From assembly GCA_003508835.1 (NCBI GenBank), contig PUFA01000311.1:992001-1056000 (forward strand): a DNA stretch of 64,000 nt. Reading direction: 5' to 3'. Both the position numbers and the translations under genes were made by a program. Positions 46,130-56,649 of the stretch are shown piece by piece (the stretch's first letter is position 1; the number at the start of each line of letters is the position of its first letter). The notes beneath the pieces were generated by a model that was not told the origin of the DNA, did not search any database, and saw only the letters and a list, made by a program, of their open reading frames with translations. This DNA is from Eonycteris spelaea. Its lineage: Eukaryota; Chordata; Mammalia; Chiroptera; Pteropodidae.

Positions 46130-46320
46130 GTGCCCGACCTCTGAGCTATGGCTCACCCTACTGGGAGTGCCTTTTCTTCTTCCTCAGAGATGTTCCCAAG
46201 AGCCAGCTTAAATGTCACTTATACCGTAAATCTTCAAAGGAACATGTGTTATACTTTTCTCTTTTTTCCTAAACATATGAATTCCTGAAAGCATAAAGGT
46301 TTTTAGTGCTTGTTGAGTGT
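46130..46320 (-). repeat. L2 LINE 3' end, antisense
   Basis: Wording GGGAGTGCCTTTTCTTCTTC, CAGCTTAAATGTCACTTATA and AATTCCTGAAAGCATAAAGG matches the complement of L2 3' ends. Confidence 0.55.
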
Positions 46321-46984
46321 TTGCTGTATACGTCAGGCATAGAACTAAGAGCTTTATGTATATTATTTCATATAATATTAATTTTAAGTCATGGCTACTA
46401 TTATTAGCTCATTTTCTAGGTGAAAAAAGTGAAGCACGGAGCTGTGAAGAAAGTGGCAGAGTCAGGATATAAATGCTTTTAAACCATAGCCTGACTGCCT
46501 TCTGGCTCTTCCCGTGTTTTGTCTGGCATGCTTGTCTTCCGTGTAGCTAGTGTTTACTATGTCCAGGCTCTTGGGCTACAAGGGTGCAGAAACATCTAGT
46601 CCGTCTCCTGTTTGGAGCCCGTTAATCTCTGACAGACTGAGTCCTCCACAACAGGAACCTGTCACTCATCTCTATCCACAGCATCTAGCCGATTGAAAGG
46701 GACATTGGCATCTTTAAAAAAATCATGTCCGACCCTCATGGTGGGAGACTAGCTTTTGAAAGTGGAATCCTGTCCAGTGCCTGTGCTCTAGTGTTGAGTC
46801 CACAGAGTTCCATGGACCCAAAAATAAGTCTGGGCAGCATGGAGTAGAGTGAGATGTGGGCAGGATTCAGTTCAAGGTCCCTGTCGTGGTACCCAGCCCC
46901 CACTCCCCTTTTAAGTCATCTAGGGGGCAGTAGAATTGCTGAAGGGCATACAGAAGATAAGCCAAGTAAATAAATGTGGTTAAA

Positions 46985-47150
46985 AGAATGGACTTTGGAA
47001 TCAGATGCTGGCCTTTCTAGTTACTCGCTGTGTGATCTTGGGCCAGTTACCTTGCTTCTCGATGTGTCAGTTTCCTATCTTTATTATAGGGAAAGTCATA
47101 GTTCCTGTAGTAGTTGTGAAGATTCACTATAATGATTGTGAAGTGCTGGA
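46985..47150 (+). repeat. MIR SINE
   Basis: ATGGACTTTGGAATCAGATG, TGTGTGATCTTGGGCCAGTT and GTCAGTTTCCTATCTTTATT are MIR phrases in order. Confidence 0.7.
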
Positions 47151-48439
47151 GTGGTAATTACATTGGAACTGCTTGCAAAATACTCAGGTTCTCCCCTGGC
47201 CAAGGCAGAGCTTTCCACGTGACTAATTCTGGCCAGTGAGTGAGCTGTGAGAAGTGGTGTGTTACTCCTGGGCTGGAGCATGTCGTGGCTGGCGTGAGGT
47301 CTGCCTCTTGTCTTTCTGCCATGGCGATGGGGCGCTGTGCCGGAGTGGCTGCTCCGTTAGTCTGGGCCTGGGGCGGAGGGGGACAGTGCAGAGATCCAGC
47401 CATCCAGCAGTGGGAGTGTAGGAAGAACAAGAAATCACCTGTCAGTTCGGGTTTGTTACTAACCTCCTGATGAAGTGCTTAGAGCAAGCTCCGAAATTAT
47501 TAAGGGCTCGTTACAGAAAGGAAGAGGATGGGATGTGGAATAACAAAGGGACTGGGCCTTCTTGGAGCGGATGCCAGGAGACTACGTGTGGCTTTCCTGT
47601 CACTTTCTGTTTTCCTTCTGTGCGTCCACGTGGGTCTTAAACAGCCCCAACTCTAAGCTCTCTGACAGACGCTCATTTCTTGAGCAGGGCACCTGCTTCT
47701 AACCATGATGAACACAGGGTGTTTTGGACTTGGGAGATGTGAGGTTCGTCCCTTTAAAGTGGTAGAGATTGTAAGATAAGAGCCTTGAGTGCTATTAATT
47801 GTCGTAATTTCTGCCGTGTGGAAAAAGCCAGTCAGGCTGATGAGAAGAACGCCTGTGAGCAGCGCAGAAGAGATGGATCAGGTCCTCGTGGTGTGCGAAC
47901 CCAGCTGCCAGTTGCTCCCGAGGTGCGGCCGCACCCTGCCTTCCCATGTTTGTGTTCTCTGAGCAGGGAGTGAGCCTCGAGCTAAACGTAAACTTAGTTA
48001 AGTTTAAAATTAGTAAAGGTAAGTTTAAATTTACTGGTTTTGAGCTAAATTCTGGTCACTTGTGAACTAACAACGGTCTCAACTCTTGTACTGATCTGCT
48101 CTGGGACTTCTTGGGGTTCTGTCTTGTCATCTGTCAAGTGGGGGCTGGGACGTTGGTCCTGTCTGCTTTATCAGTCAGTATTCTCAGTCGCAAATCACAG
48201 ACACCACTCTAGTCGGTCTGACTTACTGGAGGATGTAAGGTAACCGACTGGAAGGGCCAGAGATTCGTTTGGGGGCTTTGCAACTAGTGACGGTATCTCC
48301 GCTGTCCCTCTGTCCCATTCCATTGGAGGACTCTGCTGCAGCCAGGTCTCTAGACACCACACTCCTCCTGATCCATGTCCCTGACATGTTCCTGAGTTCT
48401 CCCCCTGCCGATTTTGGAGGTGTGAGGTTTATCGCCCTT

Positions 48440-48631
48440 ACTAGACTAACCTTGGCACTGCTGACATTTTGGGCTGGATAGCTCTTTATGGGGGTAGGGG
48501 ACTGTCCTGTGCACTGCAGGGTGTTCAGCGACATTCTTAGCCTTCCCATACTAGATGCCAGTTGAGACAACCAAAAGCGTCTCCAGGCATTGCCAAGTTC
48601 CCCTGCGGGGCAAAGTCGCCCAGAAGCACTG
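48440..48631 (-). mobile_element. MER20-like hAT-Charlie MITE
   Basis: Antisense MER20 wording: GGCACTGCTGACATTTTGGG, GGGACTGTCCTGTGCACTGC, TACTAGATGCCAGTTGAGAC, AACCAAAAGCGTCTCCAGGC, TTCCCCTGCGGGGCAAAGTC, ending near CACTG at 48627-48631. Confidence 0.8.
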
Positions 48632-49850
48632 CCTTCTGGGATCAAAAGTTCACACCCCAACTGCAGGCAAACAGTGCCAGGTAAGGATCAACAAGAGGCC
48701 TGTGTACCATATACCTATATATTTAAAAAGTTACAAATCAAGCTAACAAGCTGTTTAGTAAAATATGTTTAGTGAAATATTTTCTTACCTGACAACTTCA
48801 AAACAACAACAAAACACTAAACAAATCTGGTTTTATATGATGAAGTTGGCAAAGTATCAAAACTGAATTTAATTATATCTGAGCAAGTTGATGGGACAGC
48901 AGTATTTGGATGAGAAAAGGGATATTTATCATTTTAAACATATTTTATTACCCATAAAATTTATTTCCCTTGACTTTATTTCCATAGAATCACTAAATAT
49001 GTTATAGTGACAGTTTTTCCATAATGATGTTCTACCGGCAATAATCCAGAGGACAAAAAATATAAGTAATGCTTCAAAATACGAAAATTTGAATGTATTT
49101 TTATAGAAAATATAAGTGAAAGAAATTTTAAGTTAAAAGAGTCAATAAAGTTGCTTTCTAAAATATTCAAAACTTTATTAAAATTATGGGACAAAATCCA
49201 AGTTATATAAGTAATGAATATCAGCTTTAAATCAAAGTTGTTTAAAGCTGAAAATATTCAATTTAATATTTGAAAACTTTATTAATGTAGTTTTTGTTAC
49301 ACAGCTTTTGCAATTCTAGTATTCAGTGTCAATTTAGTTATAAAGAACTGGTATCACTTCGCATATCTTGTGTCTAGAGAGTGATAAGAGTTGTTTAAAT
49401 TGCAAGATGTTCCTCAGCTACAACAATCAGGGACATGAAGAGAAACAGAAAAATGGATGCTCAGCACTGTTGGAAAATGATACTCGTTTGGTTCGACTCA
49501 ATTGCATGCATACTTGAGAAGAAGTTCATTAAGAAGTTAATTAATATGTCCTTTCTCTCACTTAAGTGTTTCCAGCACTCATGTTCTTCTCTGAAACAGT
49601 GTCTGTCTGCAACACTGGCAGAGGCCACAACCCACAGACCTTTGTGGCATTCAGATACAATTGCCTTTTGTTTAGAAATTTTAGGGCAAAAGGTGAGGGG
49701 AACATTCTTTGGGGCATGAACCGTGTTATGAAGTGGGTCGTTTAGGATTACAGATCATGCTGAACCAGTGCAAAGCATGTGATCGTGAGAAGCAAGAGCA
49801 CACTTCTGTTCTTTAATAATAATAATAATAAACCAAAACCCCCAAAAACC
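48632..49850. other. AT-rich intergenic stretch
   Basis: Very AT-rich 48690-49430. An (AAT)n run lies at about 49816-49832. Nothing else recognised. Confidence 0.5.
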
Positions 49851-49879
49851 TAAGATGCTAGGCTCAGTGCACTACTGGC

Positions 49880-52850
49880 TACAAGGGAGGCTGGGAAAAC
49901 GAGTCCCGGGCTACCATCGTGGGGACCTTTAGACTCACGGAACAGGAATTTCCTCACACACAGAGGGTGCTCAGAAGGTGCGGGGCCACCAAGAAGGATG
50001 GACTAGGGAAATCAAGGGTGCCATCCCTCCCCCAAACAACAACTAATGAGCGGGCAAAAACCCAGAATCAGCTTTTGAAGATCTCTGAAATCTAGTCAAA
50101 AACAAGCACCAAGGGAAAGCTTGGTGAAGAGAGAAAACACTGTTTCTGGTAAGAGTGCTGTGGCATTTTAAACTGCGAACCCGCCATTCCGCACGCTCCG
50201 TGGCCGTGAGGGTGGTGGCCCAGACTCCTGGTGTCGGTTCCCAGTGCTGGAAGGAGCTATAAGGAACTTACTTCCACAGAACTGTGGCAGTGGATGCCAG
50301 CCTGTCTGGTGGCTCTCTCAAGGACAGGCGAAAAGGCTTCCTGTTCATTCAGGACATTTCCAGGGCTGGGTAGCTTTCAAGGTGGCTTTTGCTGCAAGCA
50401 TTTACAGGCACAGCTACTGGCCTCAGTCATGTTGGGCAAGGGACACTTGGACAAGTAATAGACCAAGAAGCCTGGGAAAGAAAAGATTGGAAAAGAGAGA
50501 CGTCTGGGTCTAGATAGAGCTTTTCAAAGCTCCCATGTATGCCAGGGAATCGAGAAAGCCATGTCAGGTCGTGAGTGAGACACATACTCAGAAAAGGTTT
50601 GAGAAGACTAAGCTTTCATCTCTTGCCGCCTTTCAGGCCCTCCAAGTGGAAGTGAGGCTCAGGCAGAATCATCAACAGCCTGAGTGTTCAGGCAGTGCCC
50701 TGATACAGATTCAGTTCGCAAAGACCGGGGAAGTATTTTTCTTTTTTCCTTCAAAAATAATTCTTTATTTCTTTTGTTGGCTCCAGACATTTAAGGCTAT
50801 TCTGTCAAAATAGCAGCTATCCAATAAGTTAAAGGAATGCAGATTTCAGTGGCAAAGACTATAGGTCTTAGAAAAACAGTCACTAAACATGCAAACAGCA
50901 GCCACCCACAATAGGCAGCGACAACAAACCCTGGAGCGGAAGGAAAATCTGACTTCCAGAGTTGCCACCTATTCAAAATATCTAATACTCAACAAAATAA
51001 ACCATAAGTCATGCAAAGAGGCAATTATGACCATTCATGGAGGGAAAAAAGAAATTAATAGAAACTGCCCAAGTGTCAGCCCAGGTATCAGACTTACTAG
51101 ACAAGGACTTTAAATCAATTGTTTTAAATATGCCCAAAGAGCTAAAGGAAACCATGGACAGAGAACTGAAGAAACCAGGAGAATAATGTCTCGACATCTG
51201 GAAAATATCAATAAAGGGATAGGAACTTAAAAAAGCCAAACAAATTCTGGAGCTGAAGAATATAATAACTGAAATGAAAAATTCACTAGAGGGGTTCAAA
51301 AGCAGATTTGCAGACAGAAGAAAGAATCAGTGAACTTAAAGATAGGTCAATCATGATTATTCAGCTTGAGGAGCAGAAAAGAATAAAGAAAAATGAATAG
51401 GGCATACGAGGCCTGTGGGACACCAGAAAGAATACTGACATCTATAATGGGAGTCCCAGAAGGAATAAACACAAATATAGATCAATAGTATGAAAGTCCA
51501 GAAATATACATCTGTGGTCAACTAATTTTTGATAAGGGCGCTAAGGTCATTTCAAGGAGAAAGAATAGTTTATTCAACAAACGGTGCTGGGACAACTGAA
51601 TATGCACATGCGAAAGAATGACGTGGGGCCACCGCCTCACACCATGTGCAGAATTAATTCACAGTGGGTCACAGACCTAGATGCAAGAGCTAAAACTGTA
51701 AAACCCTTCGAAGAAAACATGGTCCCTCTTCATGACCTTGGGCTTGGCAGTGGATTCTTAGATATGACACCGAAAACATGGGCAACAACAACAAACAAAA
51801 TAGCTAAGTGAGGTTATTCAAAAGTTTAAAATCGACACATTGAAGGTCACTATCAAAATGAAAAGACAGCCTACAGAATGGGAGAAAATGTTGCAAATCG
51901 TAAACCTGGTTAGAGTCTAGAATATATACTGGACTCTTAGAACTCAACGACAAAAAGACAAGGTAATTAAAAAATAGGCAGGAGATTTGAGGAGACATGT
52001 CTCCAAAGGGGAGAGAGGACTGGCCAAACAAGTACACGAAAAGATAATGTCATTAACTTTCATGCCATTTACCTTTGTAAGGGAAATGCCAGTCAAGACC
52101 AAACAAGACACGACTTCACATTCGATAGGGTGGCTAGAACCAAAAAGTGGAAAAGAAGTGTTGGTGAGAAGGTGGAGAAATTGGAACCCTCATGCACTGC
52201 TAGTGGGAGTGTAAAATGACACAGCCAGTGTGGAACAGTCCGGCAGTTGCTCAACAAATCTAGCAGAATTACCATATGACCCAACAGTCCACTCTGAGGC
52301 ATGTACTCCAAAGAACCGAAAACGTGTTCAAATGGATTCCTGTCCACGAATGTTCATAGCAGCACTCTTCACAGCGGCACCAAGACGTGGGAACAACTCA
52401 AATGTCCATCGCACGAGGGATGAATAAACCAAATGTGGTGAAACCATGCCATGGAGTGTCATCAGCTGCAAAAAGGGCTGAGGTATCATACATTCTATAA
52501 TGTGGGTGAATCTCAAAAACCTTAGGCTGAGGGAAAGAAGCCAGACCCAAAAGTACACACACATGATTCATTTATACGAAAGGTCCAGAAGAAGTAAATT
52601 TATAGAGACAAAGCAGACTAATTATTGCCAGGGGCTGGGAAGAGGGAGGAATGGGGTGCCTGCTTAATGGATGTGGGGTTTCCTTTTGGGGTGATGAAAA
52701 TGTTTTGGGAGATGGAGATGATGTTTTTGCAACATTGTGAATGTGCTAAATACCACTGAATTGTACTTCAAAATGGCTAATTTTCTGTTATGTAAATTTC
52801 ACCTAAAAATAAAAGGTGCAAATAAATAAATAAATAAATAAGTTCATAAA
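49880..52850 (+). mobile_element. Old L1M element, internally deleted
   Basis: 5' part (about 49880-51480): L1M 5'UTR-like sequence with AAGCTTGGTGAAGAGAGAAA, then TTAAATATGCCCAAAGAGCT and ORF1 coiled-coil wording ATGAAAAATTCACTAGAGGG. At about 51480-51500 it jumps to the ORF2 C-terminal region (CAACTAATTTTTGATAAGGG) and runs through the 3'UTR (GCCAGGGGCTGGGAAGAGGG, CACTGAATTGTACTTCAAAA) to an (AAAT)n tail at 52826-52850. The ORF1 end, endonuclease and reverse transcriptase are missing. Confidence is high from 50640 on; the left limit is approximate. Confidence 0.85.
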
Positions 52851-53588
52851 AAGATGCTGCATGGCCTGAAAACTTGATGGACGTCTTCCCCCTGCCCCGA
52901 AGGTGGATGTGATCTGGCGATGCCTTTGGAAGCGAAGTTTTTTACAGGTATATCTGGGGCCCCATTGTGATGGGATTTAAACATGCCTTGGTGTGTCTGA
53001 CAAATGGAGGGTGGAGGGCCATCAGAGGCCTAAGAAAGAGCCAGCTAGCCCTCTTAATCCAAGAGGGATGTTTTTGAGTATGTTCTTGTCGTTTAGTGTG
53101 GCCCTTGTCAGAGACATACCCAGGTCTGTTGCTGAGCAGAGGGGCTGAACTTGAACATTGAAAGTCTGTTTCTCTAAAGTGTGTAAGACATTGAGGGCCT
53201 AGCAGCCCAGTTTGGGAGGTCTCTTTCTGAGTGTAAGGCACAAGAAGGGAGTGAGGAGGGCCCGGGGCCGGAGGCAGCCCTGCCTGGAGCAGGTGCTTCC
53301 CACGGGGCGTGGCTCGTGAGTGACTCTAGGTGAGGTACCACTTGGGACTCCCAGGAATGCTAAGCGCACTTTACGGAAAGTGGAGACCCCTGGGAACCAG
53401 CAGGGCACCGGGCTATGAAATGATAAGTTATTATTAAGGCTAATTCAAATTATGTGGATAGCAGACTCTCAGATAACAAGAAATTTGTGTTGTAAGTTTT
53501 ACAAGAATGTTCAAACTGGGGAGAAACCACTCCTGTCAGCACAGGCGGAGTCGAGCTTGGCACGATGTCTGGCACATAGAAGGTCCTC
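52851..53588. other. Intergenic, no feature seen
   Basis: Between the L1M tail and the SINE at 53.6 kb. No gene or repeat that I can name. Confidence 0.5.
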
Positions 53589-53602
53589 GAGAAATATTTT
53601 TT

Positions 53603-53838
53603 AAATTTATTTTTATTTTTTAATTATTATTTATGCCTATAGTACCTGGTCTTCTAGGTGGTCTCCCATCCAAGTACTAACCAGCCTGGCCCTGCTTAGC
53701 TTCTGAGATCAGATGGGATCGGGCTTATTCAGGGTGGCCTGGCCGTAGGCCATGGACCGTGGCTCCCCTGGGGTGCGAACCCAGAACCTTCTGCATGTAG
53801 GGTGGACATGCTAACTGCTACACTATAGAACCACGTCT
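53603..53838 (-). mobile_element. MEG-TR-type SINE (tRNA/5S rRNA hybrid)
   Basis: Read on the minus strand: tRNA-Val-like head TAGTGTAGCAGTTAGCATGT with B box GGTTCGCACCC, then a 5S-like part with CAGAAGCTAAGCAGGGCCAG and TTAGTACTTGGATGGGAGAC, then an A/T-rich tail. Perfect 14-bp target-site duplication GAGAAATATTTTTT at 53589-53602 and 53839-53852. Same architecture as the copy at 30913 but diverged from it. Confidence 0.92.
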
Positions 53839-54480
53839 GAGAAATATTTTTTGAATAAATGGATACTATTATGTCATGTAATGTCCTAACAGCCAGAATT
53901 GCTTTTTGCCTCTCCTTCGTGGAGGGGAAGTGGGGAAATGGCACAGAAAGTAAACCAAAGTCATCTCGATTAGCAGGGATCTTTTCTCCGGTCTCCATCC
54001 GTCACAAAAAATAAAGGCGTGTTGGAGCCCCGAGGTTGGGGGTGTGTTTAGAATAGATGCGCACACGCGCTGACACCGAGAAGCCACAGCTGGTCGTGGT
54101 CCCTCTTGCCGTAATGGCCCCGGCTGGCGTCTGCATCTCTGTGGAGGAGCGTCCCGTCTGATGAGAGAGAACTGGAAGCGCGCCCAGCAGCGCGTGGTTC
54201 CAGGGCAGCGGTAGTGCAGGTGGGGGGCGGGTGCCCGCGGAGACGGGGTCCACGCCCAGCTGTGCTTCCAGCATTGCCCCCAAGGCACAGAGGAGCTCTG
54301 GTGTCCCCGCTTCCCGAGGTGACCAGAGGACAGGAGCTTGTAGAGAGTAGCCTGGCTGCTGTGTGAGGGAGTGTGGGGAGGGCAGGGGCCTGACGAGGGA
54401 CTCGACAGTAGATGAGGCTGTGGGGAGATAGCTTAGCCTTCCTAGCTTTGAGCTTCTGTGGTCTCATCTGTGAAAAAGGG

Positions 54481-54528
54481 TGATGGTGATGACGATGATG
54501 ACGATGACGACGATGATGATGACGATGG
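54481..54528 (+). repeat. (GATGAC)n-type microsatellite within MIR-like sequence
   Basis: Imperfect GATGATGACGATGACGACG run. Flanked by MIR-like wording (TCTGTGGTCTCATCTGTGAA at 54456, TTTTACCGATGAGGAAGCCG at 54629). Confidence 0.75.
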
Positions 54529-54559
54529 CCGTACTTGGACTGCGCATACTGTTCCAGGC

Positions 54560-54730
54560 ACAGCTCGTGTGAGAACTCATCAAACATTCACGTCAGTATT
54601 GCCAGGTGGGTACTGTTTTAATGGACATTTTACCGATGAGGAAGCCGAGATGTAGAGAAGTCAAGTCACTGGGGGTTTGAAGGACGTAGGTTCAAACCCT
54701 GGCCTCTGTCTTAACCACTGCACTGGCGTC
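54560..54730 (+). repeat. MIR SINE fragment
   Basis: TTTTACCGATGAGGAAGCCG, then AGAAGTCAAGTCACTGGGGG and GTAGGTTCAAACCCTGGCCT: MIR core in reverse-reading order typical of antisense copies. Confidence 0.55.
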
Positions 54731-55780
54731 ATGGATTCATCACGAGGCTTAAGTGAGGGGACATGTGATGAGCCTAGTCCAGGGTCTGGCTCAGGACAAG
54801 TTCAAAAAAGCGTAGTGGCTGTCGTTAGTGTCCAAATCCAAATCCACGGGCGCGTGTCCTCCAGACTTGTGGGTCTTTCCTTGGAGCCACGACCTCCTCT
54901 GTGCCACGGGAAGGTACAATTTGCTCACGCCACCATCATCCTGTCCCCCGGCCCCGCTTGCTAGGCGAGTTGAACCTCCTCACTGTCCCTCGGCCCCTGC
55001 GCCTCTCCCCAACCGGGCACTGACCACACGTTTGTGAAACTGCCTGGTCGTGAGCCAGCCTCTTGCAAGATCTGAGCCAGGCAGAGGAGAACATGCGGGT
55101 GCGGCCGGTCCCCCACACGGACTCCCGGGGGCCCCGGTGTGGAGGCTGGGAACGCGCGGCGGTCTGCTCTTATAGCGAAGCCCAGGTGTCAGAGAATTTT
55201 ATTTTCTTTGTTCCCTTGCCGTGAAATAGACTGTAGGTTGGTGTGTGGGGAAGAATCTGGCGATTCATCTTTTCTGCTTATTTGGCTCCTGGCTGAATGG
55301 GAATTTGCATTACTTAATGTCTGACTTTTTCCTCAGGAGTCTAGATAAGTTTCCTATTCAATTATTTAGCACATTTTACAGCCCAATAATCCTCTTATTT
55401 TTACAAGTGGGATTTTCCTTGCTGGAGAGTGTCTGGATTCTCTGAGAAGCCAATCCGTCTCTCTCACGTCCTCTGCTTCCACTATCCTCGTCTGTCTGTG
55501 CAGGACTTTAAACTCCCTCAGTCATGGGCTGGGGCGTCTGAACGGCAGTTTGGGAGATTTTGACCTTGCAACCCGTGGCTGAGCTGTCATGCTCTCCAGT
55601 GTGGGGGGGAGAGTGTGCGCTCCCTCTCTGCTCGTCCATCCGTTAGGTCCACACATGGTCACATAAGCCACATCTTTAGCAGGACTTGGGCCTGGGATCA
55701 GCAGAGACAAAATGTGGAGGGAACAGGACAACATACAGAGTCTAGTCTGAGCTGGTCAAGAAGAAACAAAATGAACGCCA

Positions 55781-55800
55781 CCCCCCCCCCCCCCCCCCCC
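55781..55800 (+). repeat. C20 homopolymer
   Basis: Twenty consecutive C residues two bases before the left end of the LTR. Length is likely unreliable in any assembly. Confidence 0.95.
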
Positions 55801-55802
55801 GT

Positions 55803-56279
55803 TGTAGGAAGCGACACCCGACGGAGGAATTCGGACACTCAGACCATTGTCTTAGAGGAAGGAGAAGTTATTAAGCCGGTGGAGTGCGTGGGGTTAACAA
55901 CTCCATGCACGAGCTCAGGCTGGTGAGATTTCTTGCAGTCCATATACCTCTGCAGTGTCTGTGCAAAGGGCACGGGATTCCTGTGTCTGAGCTTTCACAT
56001 GGGCCTCCTTTCTCAGGATGGGGAGGGGAGCTTCGGGAGAGGAGCTGCAGTGGGGAGGAATTTCCAGACACTGGTCTTATAGGTCGTTTGTTTTGCGGAA
56101 CCCATGACCTTGGCGTTATCAGCATCTTTATAGGATTCTCGAACAGAGAGAGACGGGACATTGAGGCTATAAGTAAGAAGCAACTCTTAATGCTGGACCT
56201 GCTCAGCGGATTCCTATTCAAAGGCTGAGCTCTAATTGTAACGTAACAAGCAGCTTTACAAAGTCTTGTTATTCCTACA
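55803..56279 (-). mobile_element. Solo LTR, ERV1-like (endogenous retrovirus remnant)
   Basis: 477 bp bounded by a perfect 8-bp inverted repeat, TGTAGGAA (55803-55810) and TTCCTACA (56272-56279), with the TG...CA ends of an LTR. Read on the minus strand it has a TATA-like CCTATAAAG, a degenerate poly(A) signal (TTAATAAC for AATAAA) and a pyrimidine-rich CTTCTCCTTCCTCTAAGAC. It then reads GGTCTGAGTGTCCGAATTCC, an R/U5 pattern of gammaretrovirus-like (ERV1) LTRs. No internal retroviral genes adjoin it, so it is a solo LTR. No clear target duplication: the left flank is the C20 tract. Confidence 0.75.
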
Positions 56280-56649
56280 CAGCGACAGAGATAAGAACAT
56301 TAGTCAGAGAGCAAGCTATGAATCAACGGATGTGAGCAGGAGAGTCCTGGGCGGGGGGAGGGAGCAGTCAGGAATGGACCTTCACCGCTGGAGTCGGTCA
56401 TTTCTGCAGGCCCTTTCCTTCCCATTTTTTCAGATGCCTCCTCTCCTCTCTCACCCACCACCCAAACGCTGCTGTCCTTGATGCTGCACTTAAAGCCGGC
56501 TTGTTGAGGGGCCACAGATTAGGTTCAGTTACTTTTCTTTCTAACTGGTTCCATTTGTCCCCAGAGAACTTAGGCGGCTCGAGGGCGGCTCAGCCAGCTG
56601 TCACTCTCCCTTCCTCTCTCCTCTTATGCCAACACGTGTACATGATTGG

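Larger units (their letters stand above)
44617..48439. other. Intergenic with MIR/L2 fossils
   Basis: No supportable gene. MIR-like cores lie near 44985-45065, 46340-46490 and 46985-47150 (GTGTGATCTTGGGCCAGTTA). An antisense L2 3' end is near 46130-46320. Open frames here are short and without codon or splice support. Confidence 0.6.

Noticed and set aside
53603..53838. 5S rRNA or tRNA gene
   Set aside because: Both parts are diverged, fused, A-tailed and flanked by target duplications, so this is a SINE and not a functional RNA gene. The same applies to 30913 and 41687.
54458..54655. Acidic repeat protein frame (poly-Asp)
   Set aside because: Translation of a (GATGAC)n microsatellite within MIR-like sequence.
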